Positions 1 to 10,739 of a stretch of 17,726 nt of DNA are shown piece after piece. A model generated the notes under the pieces. That model was not told where the DNA came from, ran no database searches, and saw nothing but the letters and a program-made list of their open reading frames with translations. Both the position numbers and the translations under genes were made by a program. This DNA is from Auxenochlorella pyrenoidosa. Its lineage: Eukaryota > Chlorophyta > Trebouxiophyceae > Chlorellales > Chlorellaceae. Location: positions 543,886-561,611 of the forward strand of contig KQ481938.1 of NCBI GenBank assembly GCA_001430745.1, written 5' to 3'. Every line of letters begins with the position of its first letter. Within the stretch, counting starts at the first letter, position 1.

Positions 1-1806
1 GGCTGCAACAGGCAGGCGTCAGACCCAGGCAGACGGGCAGGCTCGGCGGCACACCGCTGCCGCACCACACGTGCTCGACCACAAAACTAGATGACCCCCC
101 AGAAGGTTGAGCGCATGGCAGCAAAATGATGCTTTACTGGCAGGGTCACAGGGCAGCGCCCACCCACCTACCTTGGTGAGGTCCACAACCTCTTCATCTC
201 GCTGCCGCCGCCGCTTGCGCGCTCCCTGCCCGCTGCCCCGCCCCGCGGCCGCGTTGGCAGGCCCCGCCGCGCTCTCGTCGTGCTCCTGCTCGCCCCCAGG
301 GTCCTCCTTGTGTGCTGTGTCTGTGGGTAGGATGCCTTGTGCGTGGGAGGTGTGAGGCGGGTTCAAGAGGACGGCGTCGGCGGGCAGGCCGTCACGGCGT
401 AGGCGAGACTGCAGCCATGCAGCAACGGCCCTGAAGAGCTGGCCCAGCCCCGCACCACCCCCGCTGCGCCCACCTGGGAAGCGCTGCAGGATGGCGCGGT
501 GCGTGGGGTTGCTCTCCTGGAGCACGCCCCGCAGCAGAAGAGTGGCAGCAGTCTCGTAGCGCAGCTCCAGGGTGGCCACTGGGCCGCCCAGCCGCACAAT
601 GGCCTGTGTTGAGAAGCCAGAACACATCTTCAGCTCGCCCTTGCCGGTGGTGAGGGAGGGTGCCATGAAGAACTGCAGGGAGGAGGGAAAGCGCTTCAGT
701 GACGTGCAGGGGCGCGCAAGCAGCTGCTGCTGGATGCATGATGAGCGAGGCAATGAGGACCAGCAGCGGCCATAGGTGTGGGCAGGCAGGCAGCGGCACC
801 CCGCCGGCTCGCCTTCTTGCCCTCTGGCAGCTTGGCAATGCTGTCGTTGGCCTGTGCAGGCCCCACGTAGCGCTGGGTAGAGGCTGCCTGCCCCGTGTTC
901 TGCGCCTCGAAGATCTGCACATATGCGGGGGGCAGAGAGGCGGATCTTATGGGCACGTGGCTGGCTCGTCGAGCATGAGAACGCTGACCACAGCACGGCA
1001 GCGCAGCTGCCAACAGGCCGGGTGCAGAGCACCCCAGGGATCCGCCCGAGCGTCCATGCCATGTGGGAGGCCCATGGCGGGCAGGCCGGGCGGCGCGCCA
1101 TTCATGTCCACCCCGCCTCACCTCGACACGGACGGTGCCCTCCTGGAAGTTCAGATTGAGTGCCTGCTTGGCCGCCGTCTCCCGCGGCTTGGCAAACACA
1201 AACGCCTGCGTGGCGCGGCCCTGCGTGTCTGCAGGGCAGCCAGGGCAGGAGCAGAGCGGGGTGCAGTTGGAGTAGATCACGCTCGCGGGTGCTGAGGCTG
1301 GCGCAGCAAGGTTGGGCGCCAGACTGCCCCACCAACAAGTGCCCCCTGGCTGCACAGCCATCCCTTACCCCCAGCTTTTAAAAAGCCCTCAAAGGTGGCT
1401 GTGCCAAAAGAGCCAAAATAGGCTTTCAGGCTCTTGGAGTAGCCAACGCACTGCCCATCCACGTACAGCCCTGCCTGTGGCAATGGAGAGGGAAGGCGGT
1501 GGTGGCGGCACGGCCAATTGAAGGCTCCACAGAGGCCAGCAAGCGGCTTTGCAACGCAACACCCCGGGCAGGCTGCGTGCTGGGTGCTGCCTCGCTCACG
1601 TTGAAGAAGGTGTGCAGACCGGTTCTTGGCGCTGGGCTGATCTGTGTGACCTGAACTTCAAAGGCCGAGCCGGGGGATGCCACAACGTAGACTTTGCCCT
1701 TGCTATTGACCTCGGGCAGCACTTGGCCTGCGCGCGGCCCGCCGCCACCGCCGGCGTCAGCGGCAGCTGTGCTGACGAGCCGCAGCTCGAAATGTCCCAG
1801 TCGCAT
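1..1806 (-). CDS. Tandem paralog A: uncharacterised domain protein with C-terminal SUMO-interaction-like motif (3' end off window)
   Basis: Exons on the minus strand: 1806-1600, 1474-1369, 1228-1122, 914-813, 672-474 and 320-172, giving 290 aa. A further exon probably starts at position 2, after a GTTGCAG acceptor, and leaves the window. The start MRLGHFELRL matches the start of paralog B, although the frame stays open upstream. Visible parts: FELRL (residues 6-10), LYVDGQCVGYSKSL (about 72-85), AFVFAKP, a GTVRVEV strand, then the most conserved stretch, ATLELRYETAATLLLRG and NPTHRAILQ. After that come an acidic/Ala linker, a basic ARKRRRQR and EEVVDLTK at residues 283-290. VVDLT behind acidic residues is a classical SIM pattern. 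The overall layout (extracellular-like beta strands, VDG motif, F-x-F, G-x-I/V-x-V) recalls DUF7918 proteins known mainly from fungi; that is from memory and unconfirmed. Intron 4 has a GC donor. Function unknown. Confidence 0.78.
811..812 (-). other. GC-AG intron donor in paralog A (intron 4)
   Basis: After EGKK the coding strand reads AAG|GCGAGC instead of AAG|GT. The same junction in paralog B reads AAG|GTAGGT. Splicing here gives a 102-nt exon, identical in length to exon 4 of paralog B, and rejoins the conserved FFMAPSLTTGKG exon at 672. A single T-to-C change in one copy explains it. Confidence 0.7.
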
Positions 1807-2215
1807 GGACGCGGAGCTGTCGGCGCTCGCACAGGCACGCTCCCTGTGGCTCTCTGTCGCAGCCGAATCGTTGAACTTCGGCAAGTGGCGAGGGCCGCTC
1901 TGACTGTCGATCGGCCTGACGGGGTAAAGAATGCGACAGAAATGGGTAATAGGGCGCCTCGGGCACTGATGGCCAAAATGCCTGCAGCGGCAGATGTTGA
2001 GCGCAGCGGGCAGCGGCCGGCCCGAGGCGGCAAATTCTGGCGTCAGGCATGTGTGGCGAGCGAGCTCTTGTTTCACATGCTTGAAGCTCAGTACTTCACA
2101 GGATCGAGCCCGGTCAATGCAGGATATAGGATACATACATGCATGTACAATGCGGCACAATAGCGCTGCGTCAGGTTGACAGCGATGCAAGGGCGGCACT
2201 CTCGGGGCGCGCGCT
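1807..2215. promoter_or_regulatory. Intergenic region between paralogs B and A
   Basis: About 410 bases hold the 3' UTR of paralog B and the promoter/5' UTR of paralog A. It contains a 12-base perfect palindrome TACATGCATGTA at 2136-2147. No TGTAA poly(A) signal of the algal type is seen for paralog B. The frame of paralog A stays open upstream of its ATG, but nothing there matches the paralog. Confidence 0.5.
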
Positions 2216-4338
2216 TCACACGTCAATCGCTTCCTGCTTCACTGCCCGCCACTGCGGCTCCTCGTCTGCCGTCAGGTCGCACTCCAACGTCTTGTTCTCC
2301 CGCTTGGCCGCCAGCACTTCGTCGCCCTCGGCTGGCTCCTGCAGCACCCGCAAGGTGCGGCGCTTCAGCAAGGGAAGCCGCCACCACGCCAGCACCACGC
2401 CTGGCAGGGAGCTGAGCCCAGCCTGGCAAGGGGAAAGAGTGCCATGCCAGTGGTGCCAGTCCTTTATCTCTCATCCCTTTTACCCGTGCAAGCCGGCCCA
2501 CCTTTGTGAGATCTATCAACTCCTCCTGCCGCTGCCGCCGCCGCTGCTGCTCCCCCTGCTGCCCGCGCTGGTGCCCAGCTGCCGACTGCCGCGCGCGCTT
2601 GCGCCCTGCCGCGTGTGACGAGCACGCCGCGCTCTCATCCTCTGCCTCCGACTCCTCGTCCTGCGCTGTCTCTGCAGGTAGTGGCGCACACAGAGGCTGT
2701 CACACCTGGGCACATGAACCCCGGCAGGCAGCCCACAGCCAGCCCACTGCAAGGCAGGCTGGCACGGGGCCAGCCGGCCTTTGCCCGCGCCGCCCGGCAG
2801 CGTAGCTAGCGCCGCACCCACCGGGGAACTGCTGCAGGATGGCGCGGTGCGTGGGGTTGCCCTCCTGGAGCATGCCGCGCAGCAGCAGCGTGGTGGCTGT
2901 CTCGTACCGCAGCTCCAGGGTGGCCACGGGCGGGCCCAAGCGCTGGATGTCGCGGTGGCTAAACCCGCGCCCTTGCCTGCGCGCGCCCTTGCCGGTGGTC
3001 AGGGAGGGCGCCAGGAAGAACTGCGGGGGCGGGGTTGGGGTTGGGGGTGGGGTGGGTGGGTGGGTGGGTGTGGTGGGGGGGGGGCTGTTCTCGCGGGCAT
3101 GCCAGGCCGAACGGACGTGGCATCTGTGGTGGCAGGCTGAACCATGCCCGCCCCAAACGCGCGCAAGCTCGTACGTGCCTGACGCGCACGGTCGCAGGCC
3201 ATGCTGGCTGCGCTGCCCCACAGACCGGCACATCGGCCCTCCCCATCCAAGACCTACCTTCTTGCCCTCCGGCATCTTGGCCACACTCTCGTTGGTGGTT
3301 GCCGGTCCATACATGCGATCCTGCGCAAGCGGGGTGGCCGTCTCCATCGCCAGCCACACCTGCTTGGAGCCGGGCCGGGGAACTGTGATGTTGCAAGTCG
3401 GAGCGGGTGTGCGAGGCAGTGGGAGGACGTCAGCCAGAAGCAGCTGGGCCAGTAGTAGGGCGCTCTGAGAGCACGGCAGCTGCGTGGAGGCTCACCGCCA
3501 CTTTGATGCTGCCTTCGACAAAGTTCAGCCCGGTGGCCTGCTTCTCCTCCGACTCGAGCGGCGCGCTGAACACGAATGAGCGGTAGGTGCAGGACTCGGT
3601 GTCTGCAGGGGCGGGGAGAGTAGCAGGCGGGTCTGTGTCGCAAGTTCCGTTGCGGATAGACAGACTTTAAGCCCAAACAAACAAGGACACAAGATACCGC
3701 GCGGATGGGTCGAAACATGGGCAGACGCCATGCAGTCGGGCAGACAGGGGCAGAAAGTGGCAGGCAGCAAGCCGCAGGGCCGCCAGCCTGCCTCCGCCAG
3801 CCATGGGCTGGCCTCACCTCCCGACTCAAGGAAGCCGTGGAATGTAGCCACGCCTGGCCGGTGCAGACTCAGAGTGTAGCCCACCGACTGGCCATCAACA
3901 TACACGGCAGCCTGCGCAAAAGAATGAAGGTGGGCGCGCGCCCATGAAGAGGGGTGCCGCTGACGCGGCCTGTAGGGCTTGCGACAGACGCCTCACGCAG
4001 TGCCGCGTGCAGCGGTGGGCGGGCGGCCGGGGGCCCAGACAACAACACGGCTGACAGAGCTGCATGTGGCCCCAGCGGCGTGCCAGATCACTGCGTGAGC
4101 CTCGTGCAGAGCAAGACAGGGCCCCATGGTGCTCCGGGCGCAACTCATAAACCCTGCTCACGTTGTGGAAGATGCCTGGGGTGGGCACGACAAAGGGGTT
4201 TAGATGTTTGATGATCTGAACGACAAACGTCGTGCTTGACGAGGCCACGGCGTACGTGCGCCCGTTGTGCTCCACCTCTGGGCAGGGCATGCCATCGCCG
4301 CGCACCAGGCGCAGCTCAAACTCGCCCTGCCGCACCAT
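2216..4338 (-). CDS. Tandem paralog B: uncharacterised domain protein with SIM-like motif and VKQE sumoylation-type site
   Basis: Seven exons on the minus strand: 4338-4162, 3911-3818, 3602-3496, 3359-3258, 3020-2822, 2671-2502 and 2422-2216, giving 351 aa. All splice phases (0,1,0,0,1,0) equal those of paralog A, and exons 3, 4 and 5 have the same lengths (107, 102, 199 nt), which validates the model. Motifs: MVRQGEFELRL start, VYVDGQSVGYTLSL, SFVFSAPL, GSIKVAV, YGPATTNESVAKMPEGKK, then ATLELRYETATTLLLRG and NPTHRAILQQFPGG. The tail has an acidic stretch (EESEAEDES), a basic RRRQRQ, EELIDLTK (residues 276-283, SIM-like), a WW-containing basic segment, ECDLTADEE, and VKQE at 344-347, which fits the psi-K-x-E sumoylation consensus. 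No signal peptide or membrane segment. A CTGCAG acceptor at 4347 lies just before the ATG, so a 5' exon may exist. A nuclear role is inferred from the tail only; the domain itself is not securely identified. Confidence 0.8.
3025..3090. repeat. G/T-rich tract (plus strand) at a minus-strand 3' splice site
   Basis: Runs of GGGTGGGTGGG on the plus strand are the C-rich pyrimidine tract of intron 4 of paralog B, directly before its exon at 3020. Many G-runs make it G-quadruplex-prone on the non-template strand. Confidence 0.6.
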
Positions 4339-4450
4339 GAATGTGCCTGCAGGCGACACAAGGGCGGCGCGAGGTTGATGGGCGTTGCATTGTTGGTGGG
4401 AGAGGGCGGAAGGCGGGCTGTACAGCACACACGGGAATGCCGTAGTGCAG

Positions 4451-4466
4451 TGTCCTGTGAGGGACA
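4451..4466. repeat. Inverted-repeat element TGTCC-N6-GGACA, copy 1
   Basis: The sequence TGTCCTGTGAGGGACA has perfect 5-base arms. It shares its core and flanks with a second copy 310 bases away in the same divergent promoter. A protein-binding site is a guess. Confidence 0.45.
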
Positions 4467-4760
4467 TGCCACAGCATAAATGGGCAGCTGAGAACATACA
4501 CACCGGACAAAAGGTTCGGCGGCAGCGGCGGCGTTGGCGGCGGCGAGGCGGCGGTACTGGAGCGAACAGCGAGCATGAGAAGATCGTCCGACACGCTGTT
4601 AGTTGCTTGCCTAGTACTGTGGAGGCCTGGGCACGTCCTCAGCTCGCTCCAGGCGAGCGCCGGCGCTGTTGTCGCGCTGTCCAGGTCTAGGAGGTGGGCG
4701 GGGCAGGCAGTATAGAACATCGGATGATCGGAGCTCGCATCCAGGCCGGCATAAGAGCAA

Positions 4761-4776
4761 TGTCCCACGAGGGACA
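4761..4776. repeat. Inverted-repeat element TGTCC-N6-GGACA, copy 2
   Basis: The sequence TGTCCCACGAGGGACA has the same arms and spacer length as copy 1, and both are preceded by an A/G-rich, GCA-containing flank and followed by a C-rich one. It lies about 190 bases before the CCDC39 start codon. Confidence 0.45.
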
Positions 4777-4964
4777 CCCCAGCACGTGCTGTGGCTTCCG
4801 TGGCAGAGTACCCAACTTTGGCGGTCAGTGGAAGGGTGATGCTCCTCAATCCTACAATTAGGGGCTTGGACGTGCCGGCGACTTCAAACGGCGGTATGCC
4901 CAGTCCTCACTGTCCTCCCTGAGCCCTCCCAGCGCTGGCAGAGCCTGCCACGGATCTTACCTGC

Positions 4965-7900
4965 ATGTCCAGCTTTGGTCTGGCGACCGCGAGCAACTCC
5001 CGGGATGTGGGTCCGACGCTGGCCGGCGAACGGGGCCCGCCCGCGCCCCGCTCCTTTCTGCCCGAGTTTGCCGATGAGCGCAACCGAGAGCTGGACCGGG
5101 AGATCCGGGTGAGGCCGGCGCCAGGGCGGTCAGCAAGCTGGGGCGCCGGCGCCCGCGCCCACCTGCCGCCAGCCCCTCGTGCTTGGCACATGCTTGCAGG
5201 TGGCCGCCCTGCTTGCTTGCCACACAACATTCTGATCCTGCCCTCACAGGCTCTGGAGGCGGAGCTCATCAGCACCCAGGCGTTGCTGCAGGAGAATGAG
5301 GAGCACAGCCAGGTGCTGGCAGAGCACCTGAACAGCGTGCAGCTGGAGATCCGGCACACGCAGGCGCGGCTGACCTCGCGCACGCGCGAGGTGGAGAGCG
5401 AGGCGCACCTACGCGAGCTGGCGGCGCGCGAGAGCGGGCGCCTGCGGTCTGACATTGCGCGGGCGGGCAAGCGGCGCGCCGAGGCGGCGCAGCACGTCAC
5501 GGGCCTGCAGACAGAGGTGTTCCAGGCGGGCGAGAAGCTGGCGCAATTCAAGCTCGTCCAGAACTGGAACCAGGTGGGTGCTTTGCATGCGAGTAAAAAG
5601 TGGATATGGCTGCATCAGTGTTAGGTGCGCCAGCGAAGCTGGAAGCACTGGGAGGGCGATGAGCAGTGCATCTTGCCACCCAGCAGGCTGGCAGGCACCC
5701 AAGGCAGCTCGGTACGTGCAGCAAGCACGGCACGCCGGGTTAATGGCTTGTGACCTGCTTGGGGACACCCCTGCATCAACATGCGTGCGCCCTGCCTGCT
5801 CCGCTCCATGCGCGCTGCAGGAGGAGCTGGAGCAGTGGGCCACGGCGACGCGGCAGAAGGCCGAGGACAGCCTGGCGCTGGAGCGGTACCGCCGGCAGGA
5901 CGAGGCCAGGGTCAAGGAGCTGGGCATGCAGCTGGAGCGCGCAGCGCGCGAGGCGCACCAGGGCAGGCAGGACCTGGAAGAGGAGCTGACCGCCACGCAG
6001 GTGGGAGGGGGGGACGGAGGCAGCGGCGCATGGGCGAGCAGAGCACAGAGGCAGGGGACCAGGGGGCAAGTGCATGACACGGGGCGGCTCCTTCCCTGAT
6101 TTGAAGGCCCGATAGGGGCATGTGCACGTGCACGCATTAGCTGATGTGCGACAAGTCCTCTTCCCGGCCTATTTTGAATTGGCTGCAGGCCGCCCAGACT
6201 GAGCTGGGCAAGGCGGCGCAGGACTTCCGGCGGCTGCACGAGGAGCGGCAGGAGCTGCTGGCGCAGTGGGAGGGGGTGCTCAAGGCCATCAGCAAGCGGG
6301 ACGGGGCCATCTTGGAGGCTGGTGAGGGGTGTGGGCCGCCGCAGGTGCAGGCAGCACCTGCGCTGCAGCAGTGAGACAGACAAGGTCATCTGCGTTGGCA
6401 TCAAATTGAGGTCCTTGGTGCCGTGCTGACCCGCGCTGCCTGCAGGCCAGGAGGTGGCGCAGCGCAAGGCGGCGCTGGCCACGCTGCAGGCTGAGCTGAG
6501 GGGGCAGGGCGCTGAGCTGGATGCCGAGCTTGCAGCAGGTGGGCCGGGGTGTGCAGGGCAGTGAATGGGCTGAAAGCGCACAGAGGGCCAGGTGTTGGTG
6601 TGCATATATGCTGCCCGCTGGGGCGCGGGCAGGGGCACGCTGCAGCAGGCAAACAGCACACACATGTCCGCCTCGGGCTGCGAGCTGTGCATGGTACCCG
6701 GACCTGCCTGCAGGGCGCGCCGCCGAGAAGCGCATCCAGCTGCAGGAGCGCGGCATCACGGCCTTGTACAAAGCATACAGCTCGGCGCAGGCCGGTGTGG
6801 CAGAGGCGGAGGATCAGGTGGACCTCATGTCCAACTCCTTGGGCAGGGCGGCAGATGATGTGCAGCGCCAGCTGGCAGCTGCCAGGCACCTGCGAGCGGA
6901 GCTGGAGCGCCGTACTGCGGCTACTGCAGCTGCCAGGGAGAAGATGGAAGCCACGCGGCTGCGTCTGCAGCTGGAGGGGCGGCAGCTGGGAAGCCTGCAG
7001 CAAAGGGTGAGCTGACACACAAGATGGGTGGATCAGGGGGCGCGGGGCACTCACGCAGGGCGGTTTATGCTGCCCCCAGCTCTCCAGCTGCCGGTTGGTG
7101 GCGGAGCAGCGGCCACTGCGGCAGACTGCTCACCTCTGCGGCAAAAGGGTGCTGGTTGGATGGGGAGTTTTGCGCCCGCCTGACCTTGTTGTCAACCGAG
7201 CCGCTGCCGCCCCTGCTCTGACACCATGCCGCCCCTGCCCTGAAACCATGCCGCCCTGCCGTGACCATGCCGCCCCTGCTCTGAGACCATGCTATCCCTG
7301 CAGATCCAGGAGCTCGAGGCGCTGCGGGTGGAGGAGCAGCGCAAGGCGGAGGGCCTGGAGCGCGAGCTGGCCGCGCTGGCCAAGCAGCAGTTCCGCGCGG
7401 GCCAGGCGCTGCACGCGGCGCAGGAGGCAGCGCGCCGGCTGGGGGCCGACATCGGCGGGGCGCGGGCGCAGGGGCGAAACCTGAGCCACCGCATGGCGCA
7501 GCTGGAGGAGCAGCTGGTGCACCAGCAGGTGGGCAAAAGTGGTTGAGGGAGGCGCCTGCCAGGGCTGCTGCTCACCTTCCTGAGTTGGCTGGCGTTCGCC
7601 TAAGGAGGCTGGGCATCGCTGCTGGCCACCTGCCCGATGGGCATGATGCCTGCAGGGGGCCTGCCCTCCCATCCTCGCTGCTGTGACGCTGGCATCGCAG
7701 CTGCCTGCTGCCAGCGGGGCTGCCTGGCAGGAGCTCAGCGTCACGGCCAGAGGCCTGTACTCTCAATCTTGCCTTTCCCTCGCCATACGAAGGCACTAGA
7801 AAAAAACCCTCTGCCGTGTCTGACCGCTGCTGCGCTGCTGCCTGGCCCCCCTCCTCCCTGCAGGAGGTGCGCTACAACGCCGACTTCCAGCTGCTGCAGA

Positions 7901-10739
7901 TGGAGCGCCGCGTGGCGCGCGCCGAGGGCCGCCGCTCGCGCGACGAGACCGAGGCGCTCGCGGTGCGCATTGCGCAGCTGGAGCGCGCCCTGGGGGCGGC
8001 GGCCGCGGAGCACGGCATGCTGGTCGAGGAGGTGAAGCGCGCAGAGGACGACCATGGTGCGACCACGGGCGGGCGGCACGGGGCTGCGTGCGAGCGGGAG
8101 GCTCAGGCGCCGAGCAGCTCGGGCATAGACTGAGGAACCGCAGCAGCGCGCACCACTTGCTGCCTGCTCCTGCCTGCCTGCCTGCCTGTCTGCCTGCCTG
8201 CCCGCCTTCCTGCCTGCACGCATGCCTGGCTCTGATGCTTCCTCAGGCACGGCCCGGCGTCCTGCCCCGCTGCAGCCCGTGCCAAGCGGCAGAGCCTGGC
8301 GGCCCAGCGGGAGCGGTCGGCCATCCTGGACGACATGGCGCGGCTGGAGGTCGAGAGCGGCGCCGTGGCGCGGGCCGCCAAGGCGGCCGCCAAGGAGCGG
8401 GAGGACCGGCTGGTGGAGGTGGATGTGTGGAAGCTCGAGGTGCGGCGCCTGCGGGTGCTGCTGAGCAGGTGAAGCGGGGCCGGGGTGCGTTGCGCGGTGC
8501 AGGACTGCTTTCAACGCGGCTTAGCCAGCAGCTGGCAGGCAGCGGGGTTGCACGGATGGGCGCAAGCGCAGGCTTGAATGGTTGTGCTAGCCTGGCCTTT
8601 GCCGTCCACCACGAGGGATTCAGCAGGGGCACCTGGCTGCCCCCTGTGGCTGTGCCTGCCCCCACCCCAGCGCCTGCGCCACCCCCTGCAGCAAGTCTGG
8701 AGAAGTGATGGGCCTGGAGACGCGCAAGCGCGGACTGGAGGCCGGCATGGCTGAGCGGCGCAGCGAGGTGGAGATGCAACTGGAGCTGATGCAGGTGGGC
8801 GGGGAGGGGGTAGGGGCGCCGCCTGCGTGCTGGGCAATGGCAGGGCTGGCGTGGGCACACGGGACATGCAGCCTTGCAGGGGATCACGCATGTGTGGGCG
8901 CTCTGCATTCTGACGATGTTTGCTCGGAATCGTCTAACGATGTCTGCCCCGGGGGGGCCACTGCAGAACGAGGCGCGGCTGCTGCGGGACGAGGTGCGCC
9001 GCCTCACCCTGGAGCTGAACAGCCGCAGGCAGGCGGTGGAGAAGCTGCAGCGCAAGCACGAGACGCTGCTGCTCAAGGGGCGCGGCCAGGACGGTGAGTG
9101 GGGATGGCGGCGCACGCGTCGCGCAGCCCCAGCCCGGGCAGCCTGCTCCCAGGGCAGGCCAGGCTGGCATCATGGGTGCGGCCCGCCACTGCCCTTGTCC
9201 CCATCTCGTGCTTGTGTGGTGCGTCTGCCGCTGCAGGCGAGGAGACCCACAGCCAGGCCTATTACATTATCAAGGCAGCCCAGGAGCGGCAGGAGCTGAC
9301 TGAGCAGGTGACAGGGCCGTGCCAGAAGCCGGCTGTACATGCCATGGCTTTACCGGTGGGGTCTCTGGTGGCCAAAACCAGGTCTGCGCTCGCGGTCTGC
9401 AAGCAAAGGGGGATGCTTTTCTCTCTCCACCCGTGCGACCTCCCTGCTCGCATGTTGTGAATCACCACCCGTGAGACCTCTCCTGCTGGCATGCAGGCCG
9501 AGGAGCTGCGCACGCGCATCGCGCAGGCTGAGAAGGAGTGCCGCGCGCTGGAGGGCACGCTGCGGTGGCTGGTGGGCACCAACTCGGAGATGCACTGGCA
9601 TGCCAGGTGGGAGGGGCAGCGCGGGCTGTTGGTGGGATGGCAGAGAGGAGCCGGGTGTTGCACATCCGTGGTTCATCTGTAGTGGCGAGAAGGCACTCCA
9701 TGGACGTAGCCAGCAAGGGCTGGTGGGCAGAGGAACAAAATGCGGCTTTCATTTGTCTGCTTGAACAATTGCTCACCCACAACCCTTCTTCTCCTTGTGT
9801 CAGGAATGCTGGTGCCCAAGATCTGCTTGATGAGCAGCAGGCACTTCGCCAGCAGCTGGAGCAGGCAACCCAGCAGCTCAAGGCCAAGCAGGCTGAGGAG
9901 GCGGCAGCGGTGGCGGCGTTGGGGCTGGTGCAAGCCCGACTTGAGTCTGCAGCGGCTGAAAAAGCGGGCATGCAGCAGCGACTTGATGCGCTGCAGAAGC
10001 GAAAGGTGGGAGACAGCAGCCTTGCTGTGTTGCGAGCGATGTTGCCTGCAGGTGGGCGGCCGAGACTTGGTGCTGCCTAGGGGGCTCTAACCACCCTCTC
10101 CTAGCATGAGCTCACTTGCAGGCTTGCTCCACCACCCGGCAGCAACCCATTTCTAGACTTCCTGTCCCTGTTAAATCGCAGGCCGAGCTGCAGCAGCAGC
10201 TGCAGGAGCAGCAGCAGCGGCAGCAGCGCGCGGCGCAGCGCGCCGCCCGCCTGCTGCGCCAGCTGCAGGCGAAGGGCGCTGCTCAGCTGCCCGGCGGCCT
10301 GTCCCTGAAGGGCCTGCTGGCCGATGTGCAGCTCAGCCAGGTCAAGGAGGCGACAAAGGGCATGCTGGAGGCGCTGAGGTCGCTGGCTGCAGAGCACCCA
10401 GGGCTGGATCTGGCGCAGCGGGTGGAGGCAGCAGCTCGGGTCAAGCTGGCCGGCGCCGCCGATGCGATGGCCAGCAGGCCCAGCTCTGCGGCGCGCAGCC
10501 TCTGCGGCGGTGGCAGCGGCAGCATGCGCGCTGGTGCTGGTGTTGGAAGCCCTGCAGGCAGTCGGCCCGGGTCGGGCCGCTGCAGCACGCCAGGCAGGGC
10601 GGCACTGGGAGCTGCTGGCAGCCGGCCGGGCAGCGGCAGGCCTGGCAGCTGCGGTGGCAGCGTGCGCTCACTTGGCTCGGCACGGGGGAGCCCCCCAACC
10701 AAGTCGCCAGCGGTGAAGAACATGCAGCTGCAGCTGTGA
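4965..10739 (+). CDS. CCDC39: CCDC39/FAP59, coiled-coil axonemal 96-nm ruler protein
   Basis: Fifteen exons: 4965-5108, 5250-5573, 5821-6000, 6189-6321, 6446-6538, 6714-7006, 7304-7528, 7864-8056, 8276-8468, 8692-8794, 8967-9093, 9237-9307, 9497-9606, 9804-10005 and 10182-10739. All join in phase and give about 982 aa; human CCDC39 is 941 aa. Family landmarks are ALERYRRQDEARVKEL (about 175-190), HEERQELLAQWEGVLKAISK (about 233-252), HSQAYYIIKAAQERQELTEQ (about 674-693) and the following EKECRALEGTLRWLVGTN. Nearly all of residues 35-890 is predicted coiled coil; the last 90 residues are a Ser/Gly/Arg-rich tail. With CCDC40/FAP172 this protein forms the ruler that sets the 96-nm repeat and attaches inner dynein arms and radial spokes in motile cilia. 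The partner is not in the window. Start chosen at ATG 4965 (MSSFGLATASNSRD); the divergent neighbour is paralog B. Donors are regular GT, acceptors mostly CTGCAG. Confidence 0.9.
7207..7291 (+). repeat. Tandem 22-base repeat inside CCDC39 intron 6
   Basis: Four units of the type CCGCCCCTGCTCTGANACCATG at 7207, 7229, 7251 (shortened to 19) and 7270. The array runs straight into the CTATCCCTGCAG acceptor at 7303, so it also forms the pyrimidine-rich tract of the 3' splice site. Confidence 0.75.
8169..8225 (+). repeat. TGCC simple repeat in CCDC39 intron 8
   Basis: A run of TGCC units with a few substitutions, within the intron between exons 8 and 9, upstream of the acceptor at 8275. Confidence 0.7.

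Larger units (their letters stand above)
4339..4964. promoter_or_regulatory. Divergent promoter region between paralog B and CCDC39
   Basis: 626 bases separate the two start codons, which point away from each other. The region contains two copies of TGTCC-N6-GGACA and a GGC-rich triplet tract at 4516-4553. No clear TATA box or coding exon was seen, apart from a possible 5' exon of paralog B upstream of the acceptor at 4347. Confidence 0.5.

Noticed and set aside
5409..6692. 427-codon open frame on the minus strand opposite CCDC39
   Set aside because: It crosses CCDC39 exons and introns alike, has low-complexity composition, no family motif, and is expected by chance in GC-rich DNA.
8243..9115. 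290-codon minus-strand frame opposite CCDC39
   Set aside because: It is antisense to well-supported coiled-coil exons and rich in Arg/Pro/Ser, with no recognisable domain.
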